A stretch of 64,000 nt of DNA from Streptomyces monomycini (GTDB taxonomy: Bacteria; Actinomycetota; Actinomycetes; Streptomycetales; Streptomycetaceae): assembly GCF_022271435.1 (NCBI RefSeq), contig NZ_JAFIQY010000005.1:1-64000 (forward strand). Reading direction: 5' to 3'. The translations under genes were made by a program, and so were the position numbers. Below are positions 17,846 to 27,008 of this stretch, one piece after another (positions within the stretch are counted from its first letter, which is position 1; each line of letters begins with the position of its first letter). The notes beneath the pieces were generated by a model. It made no database searches, was not told the DNA's origin, and worked only from the letters and a program-made list of their open reading frames with translations.

Positions 17846-20070
17846 TGGAGCGCACGACGGGGCAGGCGGGCGCCATCCCGGACTTCAGCACGGTCGAACT
17901 GGGCGAGCCGCAGGTTCCGGAGGGCGACGCGGAGCAGTGGGCAGCCGCCGTCCAGGAGGCCACCGGCAAGGGCGTCGAGGACCTGGTGTGGGAGACGCCC
18001 GAAGGCATCGAGGTCAAGCCGCTGTACACCGGCGAGGACCTGGCCGGGCTGGACTTCCTGCGGACGTACCCGGGCATCACGCCGTACCTGCGCGGCCCGT
18101 ACCCGACGATGTACGTCAACCAGCCCTGGACGATCCGGCAGTACGCGGGCTTCTCCACCGCCGAGGAGTCCAACGCGTTCTACCGGCGCAACCTGGCGGC
18201 CGGCCAGAAGGGCCTGTCCGTCGCCTTCGACCTGCCGACCCACCGCGGCTACGACAGCGACCACCCGCGGGTGACCGGTGACGTCGGCATGGCGGGCGTG
18301 GCCATCGACTCGATCTACGACATGCGGCAGCTCTTCGCCGGCATCCCGCTGGACAAGATGACCGTCTCGATGACGATGAACGGCGCGGTGCTGCCCGTCC
18401 TCGCCCTCTACATCGTGGCCGCCGAGGAGCAGGGCGTACCGCCCGAGAAGCTGGCCGGGACCATCCAGAACGACATCCTCAAGGAGTTCATGGTCCGCAA
18501 CACCTACATCTATCCGCCGCGCCCCTCGATGCGGATCATCTCCGACATCTTCGCGTACACCTCGCAGAAGATGCCGCGCTACAACTCCATCTCCATCTCC
18601 GGCTACCACATCCAGGAAGCGGGCGCGACGGCCGACCTGGAGCTGGCGTACACCCTCGCGGACGGCGTCGAGTACCTGAAGGCGGGCATCGACGCGGGGA
18701 TGGACGTGGACGCCTTCGCGCCGCGGCTGTCCTTCTTCTGGGCGATCGGCATGAACTTCTTCATGGAGATCGCCAAGCTGCGGGCCGCCCGGCTGCTGTG
18801 GGCCAAGCTGGTGCAGCGCTTCGACCCGAAGAACCCCAAGTCGCTGTCGCTGCGCACCCATTCGCAGACCTCCGGCTGGTCGCTGACCGCACAGGACGTG
18901 TTCAACAACGTCACGCGGACGTGCGTGGAGGCGATGGCCGCGACGCAGGGCCACACCCAGTCGCTGCACACCAACGCGCTGGACGAGGCGCTGGCCCTGC
19001 CCACCGACTTCTCCGCCCGCATCGCCCGCAACACCCAGCTCTTCCTCCAGCAGGAGTCGGGCACCTGCCGGGTCATCGACCCGTGGGGCGGCAGCGCGTA
19101 CGTCGAGAAGCTCACCCACGACCTGGCGCGCCGGGCCTGGCAGCACATCGAGGAGGTCGAGGCGGCCGGCGGCATGGCCAAGGCCATCGACGCGGGCATC
19201 CCGAAGCTGCGCGTGGAGGAGGCCGCGGCCCGTACGCAGGCACGCATCGACTCCGGGCGGCAAGCGCTGATCGGCGTCAACAAGTACCGGGTGGACACCG
19301 ACGAGCAGATCGACGTGCTGAAGGTCGACAACTCCTCGGTGCGCGCGCAGCAGATCGACAAGCTGCGGCGGCTGCGCGAGGAGCGCGACGAGGCAGCCTG
19401 CCAGGACGCGCTGCGGGCGCTGACCGCCGCCGCCGAGGCCGGTCCCGGCCAGGGTCTGGAGGGCAACCTGCTCGCCCTGGCCGTGAACGCCGCCCGCGCG
19501 ATGGCGACCGTCGGTGAGATCTCCGACGCACTGGAGAAGGTCTACGGGCGCCACTCCGGCCAGATCCGTACGATCTCCGGTGTGTACCGAGACGAAGCAG
19601 GCCCGTCCTCAGGAGTGGACCGGACCCGGGACCTGGTGGCGGAGTTCGAGCGGGCCGAGGGGCGCCGGCCGCGCATCCTGGTCGCCAAGATGGGGCAGGA
19701 CGGCCACGACCGCGGCCAGAAGGTGATCGCCACGGCCTTCGCCGACCTGGGCTTCGACGTGGACGTCGGCCCGCTGTTCCAGACGCCGGCCGAGGTCGCC
19801 CGGCAGGCGGTGGAGGCGGACGTGCACGTGGTGGGCGTCTCCTCGCTGGCCGCCGGACATCTGACCTTGGTGCCCGCGCTGCGCGAGGAACTGGCGGCGC
19901 AGGGCCGGGAGGACATCATGATCGTAGTGGGCGGGGTGATCCCGCCCGGCGACATCCCGGCGCTGCACGATGCGGGCGCCGCGGCCGTCTTCCCGCCCGG
20001 TACGGTGATCCCGGATGCCGCGTACCACCTGGTCCAGGACCTCGCCGAGGCCCTCGGCCACGACCTGTGA
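17845..20070 (+). CDS. mutB: Methylmalonyl-CoA mutase large (alpha) subunit
   Basis: This 741-residue catalytic subunit has an N-terminal TIM-barrel substrate domain (about residues 1-560, with [19 protein letters not shown] and [13 protein letters not shown]). The C-terminal cobalamin-binding domain starts near residue 605 and carries [14 protein letters not shown], including the cobalt-ligating His of DGHDRG. The ATG at 17845 is preferred over the GTG at 17842 because GGAGGTGG lies at 17833-17840, giving better spacing. The gene overlaps mutA and is followed nine bases later by meaB. Length and motif order are normal, so this is an intact enzyme. Confidence 0.97.
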   Translation: MERTTGQAGAIPDFSTVELGEPQVPEGDAEQWAAAVQEATGKGVEDLVWETPEGIEVKPLYTGEDLAGLDFLRTYPGITPYLRGPYPTMYVNQPWTIRQYAGFSTAEESNAFYRRNLAAGQKGLSVAFDLPTHRGYDSDHPRVTGDVGMAGVAIDSIYDMRQLFAGIPLDKMTVSMTMNGAVLPVLALYIVAAEEQGVPPEKLAGTIQNDILKEFMVRNTYIYPPRPSMRIISDIFAYTSQKMPRYNSISISGYHIQEAGATADLELAYTLADGVEYLKAGIDAGMDVDAFAPRLSFFWAIGMNFFMEIAKLRAARLLWAKLVQRFDPKNPKSLSLRTHSQTSGWSLTAQDVFNNVTRTCVEAMAATQGHTQSLHTNALDEALALPTDFSARIARNTQLFLQQESGTCRVIDPWGGSAYVEKLTHDLARRAWQHIEEVEAAGGMAKAIDAGIPKLRVEEAAARTQARIDSGRQALIGVNKYRVDTDEQIDVLKVDNSSVRAQQIDKLRRLREERDEAACQDALRALTAAAEAGPGQGLEGNLLALAVNAARAMATVGEISDALEKVYGRHSGQIRTISGVYRDEAGPSSGVDRTRDLVAEFERAEGRRPRILVAKMGQDGHDRGQKVIATAFADLGFDVDVGPLFQTPAEVARQAVEADVHVVGVSSLAAGHLTLVPALREELAAQGREDIMIVVGGVIPPGDIPALHDAGAAAVFPPGTVIPDAAYHLVQDLAEALGHDL

Positions 20071-20079
20071 GCCGCTACG

Positions 20080-21111
20080 TTGACACCTGACACGCCCCGG
20101 CCCCGCCCGGCCCGCAAGCGACCGACGATCGACATCGACCAGTACGCGGCGGGCGTGCGCGAGGGTTCCCGGGCCTGGATCGCGCGCGCCGTCACCCTGG
20201 TGGAGTCCACCCGGGCCGACCACCGGGCGCTGGCGCAGCGGCTGCTGGTCGAGCTGCTGCCGTACTCCGGATCGGCCCGGCGGGTCGGTATCAGCGGCGT
20301 GCCGGGAGTCGGCAAGTCGACCTTCATCGACGCGCTCGGCACCCAGCTGACGGGGGCCGGGCACCGGGTCGCCGTACTGGCCGTCGATCCGTCGTCCAGC
20401 CGGACCGGCGGCTCCATCCTGGGCGACAAGACACGGATGGAGCGGCTGGCCGCCGACCCGGCGGCGTTCGTGCGGCCCTCCCCCACCTCGGGCACGCTCG
20501 GCGGGGTGGCGCGGGCGACGCGGGAGTCCATCGTCGTCATGGAGGCCGCGGGCTACGACGTGGTGCTCGTCGAGACGGTGGGCGTCGGCCAGTCCGAGAC
20601 CGCCGTCGCCAACATGGTCGACACGTTCCTGCTGCTCACCCTCGCCCGTACCGGCGACCAGCTCCAGGGCATCAAGAAGGGCGTACTGGAGCTGGCCGAC
20701 CTGGTGTCGGTCAACAAGGCGGACGGGCCGCACGAGCGGGACGCGAAGTCGGCGGCCCGGGAGCTGTCCGGCGCGCTGCGCCTGCTCCAGCCCCCGGACG
20801 CCGCCTGGACCCCGCCCGTCCTGACGTGCAGCGCCCGCGAGGGCACCGGCCTGGACACCGTGTGGGACCGCGTCGAGCAGCACCGCAAGCTGCTGGAGTC
20901 CACCGGGGCGCTGGCGGACAAGCGGCGTGACCAGCAGGTCGACTGGACCTGGTCGATGGTCCGCGAGCAGCTGCTGAACCGGCTCCGGGACCACCCCGGC
21001 GTCCGGGACGTGGCGCCGGAGGTGGAGCGGGAGGTACGGTCCGGCACGCTGACGGCGACACTCGCGGCGGAGCGCATCCTCCAGGCGTTCGGCATGCCGG
21101 ACGAGCGGTAG
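20080..21111 (+). CDS. meaB: MeaB/ArgK-type GTPase, methylmalonyl-CoA mutase chaperone
   Basis: This 343-residue G3E-family GTPase protects and reloads methylmalonyl-CoA mutase with its cofactor. The P-loop is GVPGVGKS near residue 74, with a Walker-B-like region [13 protein letters not shown] and base-recognition [27 protein letters not shown] is typical of MeaB. No ATG fits the start. TTG at 20080 is the earliest plausible codon, nine bases behind mutB, without a strong ribosome site, so the exact start is uncertain. It is part of the mutA-mutB-meaB operon. Confidence 0.93.
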   Translation: MTPDTPRPRPARKRPTIDIDQYAAGVREGSRAWIARAVTLVESTRADHRALAQRLLVELLPYSGSARRVGISGVPGVGKSTFIDALGTQLTGAGHRVAVLAVDPSSSRTGGSILGDKTRMERLAADPAAFVRPSPTSGTLGGVARATRESIVVMEAAGYDVVLVETVGVGQSETAVANMVDTFLLLTLARTGDQLQGIKKGVLELADLVSVNKADGPHERDAKSAARELSGALRLLQPPDAAWTPPVLTCSAREGTGLDTVWDRVEQHRKLLESTGALADKRRDQQVDWTWSMVREQLLNRLRDHPGVRDVAPEVEREVRSGTLTATLAAERILQAFGMPDER

Positions 21112-21120
21112 CGGCCGGGC

Positions 21121-21495
21121 TCACGCCGGGGACATCACCTCGAACAGGTTCCCGGCGTCGTCCTTGAAGAACAGGCCGCGCGGGCACAGCGGGTGGTCGA
21201 TGCGGCCGTTGTCCGGGTGGGTCGGTTCGCTGCCGAACGCCACCCCGGCCGCCCGGATGCGCGCGAGGATCGCGTCGAAGGTGTCCGGGTCCACGTCGAA
21301 GGCGAGATGGTGTCCCTCGGGCTCCGGCACCGCCATGAAGTCGAGGGTCAGCTGGTCGTTGACGCGTACGGGGGCGAAGTGCCCGTTCCGTCCGGCCGGC
21401 GGCAGTTCCTCCAACCCCATGACCGAGGCGAAGAACCGGGCCGCCGCGCGGTGGTCGGCGGCGGGCACGATGGTGTGGTTGAGCGTGACGGGCAC
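21121..21495 (-). CDS. VOC-superfamily (glyoxalase-like) protein
   Basis: This 124-residue protein has a VOC fold: opening TLNHTIVPAADHRAAARFFA, central LTLDFMAV and closing RGLFFKDDAGNLFEVM. The His at the start and the Glu near the end are in the positions used for metal binding in the family. The GTG at 21495 is chosen because GGGGAGG lies five bases upstream; a GTG at 21546 would only add shadow sequence. It is last in a leftward run of laccase, SDR, LysR and VOC genes, 51 bp behind the LysR stop, and its stop is nine bases from the convergent meaB stop. Confidence 0.8.
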   Translation of the reverse strand: MPVTLNHTIVPAADHRAAARFFASVMGLEELPPAGRNGHFAPVRVNDQLTLDFMAVPEPEGHHLAFDVDPDTFDAILARIRAAGVAFGSEPTHPDNGRIDHPLCPRGLFFKDDAGNLFEVMSPA

Positions 21496-21546
21496 AGGCC
21501 CTCCCCAGGAGTCGGTGAGGCGCACCACGGTAGCCGACGTGCGCAC

Positions 21547-22437
21547 TCACTCCGTCGGGGCGCCGGTCGCGAAGTGCGCGACGGCCGCCTCCTCGAAGTG
21601 CCGTTCCGCCGCGGAGACATACCGGTCCGCGCGCCGCACCAGGCTCAGGGTGCGGCGGCAGCCCGGCACGACCAGGCGCAGCCAGCGCACCGGCGCCTCC
21701 GGCGCCTCGTTGCGGGCCAGGGCCGGGATGAGGCCGATGCCGAGTCCGGCGCCGATCAGGAACTGGGTCGCGGCCGGCTCGTCGCCCTCGCAGGTGATGA
21801 CCGGGGTGCGGCCCGCCGCGGCGAACAGCCGGTCCAGCAGCTCGCGTTGCCAGTGGCCGGGGCGGGTGGTCACGAACGGTTCGGCCACCACGTCCTCCAG
21901 ACCGGCCCGCTCCCGGTCAGCCAGCGGATGCCCGACCGGTACGGCGAGCAGCACGTCCTCCTCCATCAGCACCACCGACCGCAGTCCGGCCCCGCCCAGC
22001 GGCTGCGAGGCGACACAGACGTCCACCTCACGCGCCGCCAGCTGACGCCGCATCACGGCCGCGGTCGACTGATGGAGCCGGATCTCGACGCCGGGGTGCG
22101 CGGCCCGGAAGGCGGACAGCAGCGAGGTGAGGGTCAGCAGCGTCTCGGCGGCGACCACGATCCGTCCCTGGCCCGGCCCCGCCGCGTCGGCCAGTTCGCG
22201 CCGCGCGTCGTCCAGTTCGCCGAGCGCCCGCTCGACGCGGCGCAGGAAGGCCGCGCCGTACCGGTTGAGGCGGACCGAGCGTCCCTGCCGGTCGAAGAGC
22301 AGCACCCCGAGGTCGGCCTCCAGCCGGGCGATCGTCCGGCTCACCGCGGGCTGGGCGACCCGCAGTTCGGCGGCGGCCCGGCTGATGTGCTCGTGCCGGG
22401 CCACCACCCGGAACGTGCGCAGGGACGGCAGGTCCAC
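21547..22437 (-). CDS. LysR-family transcriptional regulator
   Basis: This 296-residue LysR protein has its N-terminal winged helix at residues 1-60 (HISRAAAELRVAQPAVSRTI, then LEADLGVLLFDRQGR). A two-lobed periplasmic-binding-like effector domain begins near residue 90. It starts at a GTG 13 bp downstream of the SDR stop, on the same strand, so it is in the same transcript as the genes it may regulate. LysR proteins are usually divergent from their targets, so this internal position is slightly unusual. The effector is unknown. Confidence 0.9.
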   Translation of the reverse strand: MDLPSLRTFRVVARHEHISRAAAELRVAQPAVSRTIARLEADLGVLLFDRQGRSVRLNRYGAAFLRRVERALGELDDARRELADAAGPGQGRIVVAAETLLTLTSLLSAFRAAHPGVEIRLHQSTAAVMRRQLAAREVDVCVASQPLGGAGLRSVVLMEEDVLLAVPVGHPLADRERAGLEDVVAEPFVTTRPGHWQRELLDRLFAAAGRTPVITCEGDEPAATQFLIGAGLGIGLIPALARNEAPEAPVRWLRLVVPGCRRTLSLVRRADRYVSAAERHFEEAAVAHFATGAPTE

Positions 22438-22450
22438 TCCGGTCCCCCGC

Positions 22451-23263
22451 TCAGATCGTCAGGCCGCCGTCGACGGGCAGGATCGCGCCCGTCACGTACG
22501 AGGCCCGGTCGCTGAGCAGCCAAGCCGCGGCCTGGGCCACCTCGTCGGGGGCGGCCGCGCGGCGCAGCGGCGTACGGGCCGTGAGCCGGTCGACGACGTC
22601 CGGTTCGCGGGCGGCCCAGTCCTCGATCATGGCGGTCATGGTCGTGCCGGGGGCGACGGCGTTGACGCGGATGCCCTGGGGGCCGTACTCGACGGCGGCG
22701 GTCTGGGTGAGGCTGTTGACGGCCCGTTTGGAGGCGCCGTACAGGCTCATCCCGGCGGACGGCTTCAGGCTGCCGACGCTGCTGTTGTTGACGATGGCGC
22801 CGGTGCCCGCGGTGGCGAGCATCGCCCGTATCTCGGCGGCCATCGCCAGCCAGACGCCCCGGTGGTTGACGGCGGTGATCCGGTCGAACTCCTCGACGGG
22901 GATCTCGGCGAGCGGGGCGTGCCCGATGCCCATGCCCGCGTTGTTGAACGCGCCGTCCAGGCGGCCGTGCCGCTCCACGGCCGTGTCCACCGCGCGTTGC
23001 ACGGCGGCCGGGTCCGCCAGGTCCGCGACGACGTGATCGGCGGTGCCGCCCGCCGCCCGTACCTCCTCGGTCACCGCAGCCAGCTCCGGCGCGGTCCGCG
23101 CGGTCAGCACGACGGCGGCCCCCTCCCGCGCGAACAGCCGTGCCGCGGCGGCGCCGATGCCGCGTCCCGCGCCGGTGATCAGCAGGACCTTGCCGTCCAG
23201 CAGTCCACCGCCGGCCGCGCCGCGTCCCGCATCCGTACCTGTCGTCTCCGTCATGTCGATCAT
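22451..23263 (-). CDS. Short-chain dehydrogenase/reductase (classical SDR)
   Basis: This 270-residue NAD(P)-dependent oxidoreductase has the cofactor motif TGAGRGIG near residue 30, the structural NNAGMG, the catalytic Ser in VNNSSVGS and the YxxxK pair in [10 protein letters not shown]. The C-terminal [11 protein letters not shown] is typical of FabG-like SDRs. The ATG at 23263 overlaps the laccase stop (ATGA), which decides the start over the in-frame ATG at 23254. It is therefore co-translated with the small laccase. Oxidation or reduction of a laccase-derived or sugar-derived product would fit, but this is inference. Confidence 0.9.
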   Translation of the reverse strand: MIDMTETTGTDAGRGAAGGGLLDGKVLLITGAGRGIGAAAARLFAREGAAVVLTARTAPELAAVTEEVRAAGGTADHVVADLADPAAVQRAVDTAVERHGRLDGAFNNAGMGIGHAPLAEIPVEEFDRITAVNHRGVWLAMAAEIRAMLATAGTGAIVNNSSVGSLKPSAGMSLYGASKRAVNSLTQTAAVEYGPQGIRVNAVAPGTTMTAMIEDWAAREPDVVDRLTARTPLRRAAAPDEVAQAAAWLLSDRASYVTGAILPVDGGLTI

Positions 23264-24294
23264 TGTGCAGGAGGCCGCGGCGGCGCCTCTCCCCGACCTC
23301 CGTGCCCCTCCTGGCCACCGTGCCCGTCGTGACCCGGGACCGTGCCGTCCGGCTTGGCGATCAGGAGCAGTCCGGCCATGCCCATGTCGGAATGGCTCTG
23401 GACGTGGCAGTGGTACATCCACGCACCGGCGCCCACCCCCTCGCCCGCCACGAACTGGAAGCCGAAGGAGTCGGCCGGGCCGGTGATCTTGTTGTCGATG
23501 ACGCGGCTGGGATCGTCCGGGCCGGTCAGGAGCCCGGTGCGGTTGTCCGCCCAGCGGTGACCGTGCACATGGAAGGTGTGGTAGTACTCGCCGTGCGTGA
23601 TCGAGATGATCTCCACGCGCTCCCCCACCGTGGCCCTGAAGTCCGGCCCCTTCGGCACGTTGTTGATCGTCATGTCGTTGAAGACGATGGTGAACTGCCG
23701 GTCGGGCAGCGGGTCACCGGCCCGCCGTACGATCACCGGCCCGTACAGCCCCCGGCGGATGCCGCCGGTGCCGTGCTCGGTGCCCACGACGTGGTCGTGG
23801 TAGTGCCAGTAGCCCGCGCTGCCCGGCCGCCAGGAGCCGTCCGCGCGCCGGCCGGGGGCGTGGGTGCGCCAGGTGTACGTACGGGTGGCGCCCGGTTCCA
23901 GGTGGCTGCGGTTCATCCGGGTGCCGTCGCTCGCCACGTCGTAGTCCAGGCCGTGGACGTGCAGACTGGCCGCGGCCTTGAGGGTGTTCTCGCACTCGAT
24001 GTGCAGTGTGTCGCCCTCGACCAGCTCGATCGGCGGGCCCGGGATGGTCGCCTTCCCCTTCTCCAGGCCGTATCCGAGCTGCCCGTCCGGCAACTCCTCG
24101 ATGTAGAGCTTGAGGTGTTTGACCGCGCCCGCGGCGACCGCGGAGCGGCCCGCCCTCGCCGGACGCCCGGCGGCCGCGGCCGGGGCCGGTGCCACGGCCG
24201 GGACCGCCGCCGCGCCGAGTGCCGCGACGGCGGCGCCTCCGGCGAGGAGACGGCGGTTGAAACTGCGTCGGGGGACGTCGCGTTCCTCGGTCAT
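23260..24294 (-). CDS. Two-domain small laccase (SLAC/EpoA type), Tat-exported multicopper oxidase
   Basis: This 344-residue exported copper oxidase closely resembles the small laccases of Streptomyces, which act as trimers and reduce O2 to water while oxidising phenols. A twin-arginine signal, [12 protein letters not shown], lies near residue 9. Copper-binding clusters are all present: [20 protein letters not shown] and [14 protein letters not shown] (the Cys-His bridge between the T1 and T2/T3 sites). [13 protein letters not shown] and [14 protein letters not shown] match the family. The C-terminus is His/Gly-rich. The ATG at 24294 has GGGAG upstream. It faces the ThuA-fusion gene across 185 bp and is first in a four-gene operon. 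Confidence 0.95.
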   Translation of the reverse strand: MTEERDVPRRSFNRRLLAGGAAVAALGAAAVPAVAPAPAAAAGRPARAGRSAVAAGAVKHLKLYIEELPDGQLGYGLEKGKATIPGPPIELVEGDTLHIECENTLKAAASLHVHGLDYDVASDGTRMNRSHLEPGATRTYTWRTHAPGRRADGSWRPGSAGYWHYHDHVVGTEHGTGGIRRGLYGPVIVRRAGDPLPDRQFTIVFNDMTINNVPKGPDFRATVGERVEIISITHGEYYHTFHVHGHRWADNRTGLLTGPDDPSRVIDNKITGPADSFGFQFVAGEGVGAGAWMYHCHVQSHSDMGMAGLLLIAKPDGTVPGHDGHGGQEGHGGRGEAPPRPPAQ

Positions 24295-24479
24295 CGTGCT
24301 CCCACGGAAGGAGGGGACGGGTCGGAGGGGACGTCTGGGACGGTAGCCGCACCCACTCCGTTTATCCACACTCAGGACAAAGTTGGGTGCGTTACGGCCA
24401 TAGCTCTTGGCGAGTCACCGAAAGGGGTCTAGCTTCAACGGCTGCTGCTGTCCGTGGCCACAGAGGGGTGGGTGCACCC

Positions 24480-27008
24480 GTGCGACGAATCCGGCACCAA
24501 TTACCACGGCCGCTGCGCGCGTTGGCGCGCACCGGCAGACACAGACCGCCGAAACGCCCGCCGGCCGCACGCGCCGCCGGCCTCTCCGCGCTGGCGCTGG
24601 CCGTGTCGGCCGCCCTGCTCGGCGGCGCTCCGGCGAACGCCTCCGGGCCGGGCGCCGGACCGCGGCTGCCGAGTCCGCCGGGCGGTGAGAACGTCCGCGT
24701 CCTGGTCTTCCACGCCTCGGCGGGCGCGGAGCCGCCCACCGTCGACGCGGGGATCGAGGCCGTCGAGCGGATCGGCCGCCAGGGCCCGCCCGCCGAGCAC
24801 TTCGCGGTGGACGCGACCGACGACGCGTCGGTCTTCACCGACCCGCGCCTGGGCACGTACAACGCGGTCGTCTTCCTCACCGGCGGCGGCGACCTCCTCG
24901 ACCCCGAGCAGGAAGCGGGCCTGGAGAGCTACCTGGAGGCCGGGGGCGGGTTCGTCGGCATCCACGACGCGGCCCGCGCCGAGCCGTACTCGGACTGGTT
25001 CACCGGCCTGATCGGCGCCCGGCCCACGGCCACCGTACCCGGCACGGCGCAGCGGGCCGTCGTCGAGATCGGCGACCGCGACCACCCGGCCACGAAGGAC
25101 CTGCCCGTCCAGTGGAAGCGCCCGGACAAGTGGCTCAACTGGGCCACCAACCCCAGCGGTTCGGTGCACACCGTGGCCCGGGTACGGGAGAACACCTACC
25201 GGCCAGGCCCCGGAGCCAACGGCTGGGACCACCCCGTCTCCTGGTGCCGCGACTACGACGGCGGCCGGTCGTTCTACACCGGCATGGGCGGCACTCCCGA
25301 CAGCTTCCGCGAGGCCGACTTCCGTACGCATCTGCGCGGCGCGCTGCTGTGGACCAGCCGGCTGGCCCGCGCCGACTGCCAGGCCACCATCGCCTCGCAC
25401 TACAAGGCCGAGCGCCTGACCGCCCCCAACCAGCCGGGCACGTCGGACCAGATCGGCGAACCGCACGGCCTGGTGACCGCCAAGGACGGGCGGGTCTTCT
25501 ACATCGGCCGCGGCGGCGGTGACGCGAGCGCCCCGGTCGTCACCGACTGGAACGACCCGGCCGTCGGCAAGGGCGAGGGCACCGTCCACGTCTGGGACCC
25601 GAAGACCGGCAAGGCCACCCTCGTCGGCACGGTGTCCGTCTTCGGCAACAAGGGCGGCGGCGACGAACTCGTCAAGAACGAGGAAGGGCTGCTGGGCATC
25701 GAGCTGGACCCCGCCTTCCTCACCAACGGCTGGGTCTACCTGCACTACACCCCGCACTCCGGCGTCGACCGGACCACCCGCATGGCCGAGCGCCGCGTCT
25801 CCCGCTTCACGCTGGACCCGCGTACGAACAAGCTGGACCCTGCGTCGGAGAAGGTTCTACTGAAGTGGCCGGTGCAGGTGCACAGTTGCTGCCACGCGGG
25901 CGGCGGCCTGGCCTGGGACTCCAAGGACAACCTGTACATCGCCACTGGGGACAACAACTCCTCGCGCTTCAGCGACGGTTACTCGGGCAACAACCCGCAA
26001 CCCACCTACAAGGGCGTCGCCTTCGCCGACGCGCGGCGCACCGCGGGCAACACCAACAACCTCAACGGCAAGATCCTGCGCATCCACCCCGAGCCGGACG
26101 GCACGTACACCCTGCCGGAAGGCAACCTCTTCACCGGCAAGGAGCCGGACGAGGGCGGCGGCAAGACCCGCGGCGAGATCTACGTGATGGGCGTACGCAA
26201 CCCGTCACGCATCTCCGTCGACAAGAAGACCGACACGCTGTACGCGGGCTGGGTCGGGCCGGACGCCACCGAGCCCAGCACCACCTGGGGCCCGGCCAAG
26301 TACGACACGTTCGCCGCGATCACCCACGCGGGCAACCGCGGCTGGCCGTACTGCATGGGCAACAACCAGCCGTACCGCGACCGCAATCTGCCCGACCCGT
26401 CGAAGCCGCTGGGCTGGTACGACTGCAAGCACCTCAAGAACGAGTCGCCGCACAACGACGGCCTGGTCTCCCTCCCGCCCGCCGAGCCCAACAACGTCTG
26501 GTACGCACCGCAGGGCGGCGGCCCCGACTTCCCGCGCGACGCCCAGGGCGTTCCCAGCTACCAGCTGTCCGAGCAGAAACTGCTGCTCCCCTGGCTCAAG
26601 GGCGGCGGCCAGGCCGCGATGGACGGCCCGGTGTACCGCCACGACACGGCCGCCACCGGCCAGGGCGCCTGGCCCGCCTACTGGGACGGCAAGTGGTTCG
26701 TCGGCGACTTCTACGACGGCGACCAGCCACGGCACGCCCTGGTGATGGACCCGCGGACGGCCGGCTCCGGCGGCCTGCCCGCGCACGCGGAGAGCCTGGA
26801 CAAGATCGTGCCGGTCGGTGTCAACGGCATCCGCAACCTCATGGGCTGGACGTTCGGCCCCGACGGCGCGCTGTACGTCCTCGACTACGGGCGCGGCTTC
26901 TTCACCTCGGACGCCAAGTCCGCGCTGTGGCGGGTGACCTACACGGGCGGCGCGCCCACCCCGCGACCGGCGCAACTGGCCCGTACGGGACGGGAGGCCG
27001 GACGATGA
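24480..27008 (+). CDS. Secreted ThuA-domain / glucose-sorbosone dehydrogenase (PQQ-type beta-propeller) fusion
   Basis: This exported two-domain protein has about 842 residues. After a basic, hydrophobic signal region comes a ThuA-like class-I-amidotransferase fold (about residues 65-310, with YNAVVFLTGGGDLLD and GGFVGIHDAARAE). The second part (about 330-840) is a glucose/sorbosone dehydrogenase propeller, with GEPHGLVTAKDGRVFYIGRG, GLLGIELDPAF, HAGGGLAWDSKDNLYIATGD and AYWDGKWFVGDFYDGD. The family uses PQQ or a similar quinone, but whether this member binds it cannot be shown here. The start is uncertain: GTG at 24480 is chosen behind GAGGGGTGGG. The stop overlaps the next start (ATGA). Confidence 0.88.
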   Translation: MRRIRHQLPRPLRALARTGRHRPPKRPPAARAAGLSALALAVSAALLGGAPANASGPGAGPRLPSPPGGENVRVLVFHASAGAEPPTVDAGIEAVERIGRQGPPAEHFAVDATDDASVFTDPRLGTYNAVVFLTGGGDLLDPEQEAGLESYLEAGGGFVGIHDAARAEPYSDWFTGLIGARPTATVPGTAQRAVVEIGDRDHPATKDLPVQWKRPDKWLNWATNPSGSVHTVARVRENTYRPGPGANGWDHPVSWCRDYDGGRSFYTGMGGTPDSFREADFRTHLRGALLWTSRLARADCQATIASHYKAERLTAPNQPGTSDQIGEPHGLVTAKDGRVFYIGRGGGDASAPVVTDWNDPAVGKGEGTVHVWDPKTGKATLVGTVSVFGNKGGGDELVKNEEGLLGIELDPAFLTNGWVYLHYTPHSGVDRTTRMAERRVSRFTLDPRTNKLDPASEKVLLKWPVQVHSCCHAGGGLAWDSKDNLYIATGDNNSSRFSDGYSGNNPQPTYKGVAFADARRTAGNTNNLNGKILRIHPEPDGTYTLPEGNLFTGKEPDEGGGKTRGEIYVMGVRNPSRISVDKKTDTLYAGWVGPDATEPSTTWGPAKYDTFAAITHAGNRGWPYCMGNNQPYRDRNLPDPSKPLGWYDCKHLKNESPHNDGLVSLPPAEPNNVWYAPQGGGPDFPRDAQGVPSYQLSEQKLLLPWLKGGGQAAMDGPVYRHDTAATGQGAWPAYWDGKWFVGDFYDGDQPRHALVMDPRTAGSGGLPAHAESLDKIVPVGVNGIRNLMGWTFGPDGALYVLDYGRGFFTSDAKSALWRVTYTGGAPTPRPAQLARTGREAGR

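Noticed and set aside
16711..19554. A 947-codon open frame on the minus strand
   Set aside because: It is the mirror of mutA-mutB, which have complete catalytic motifs; the mirrored translation has no domain.
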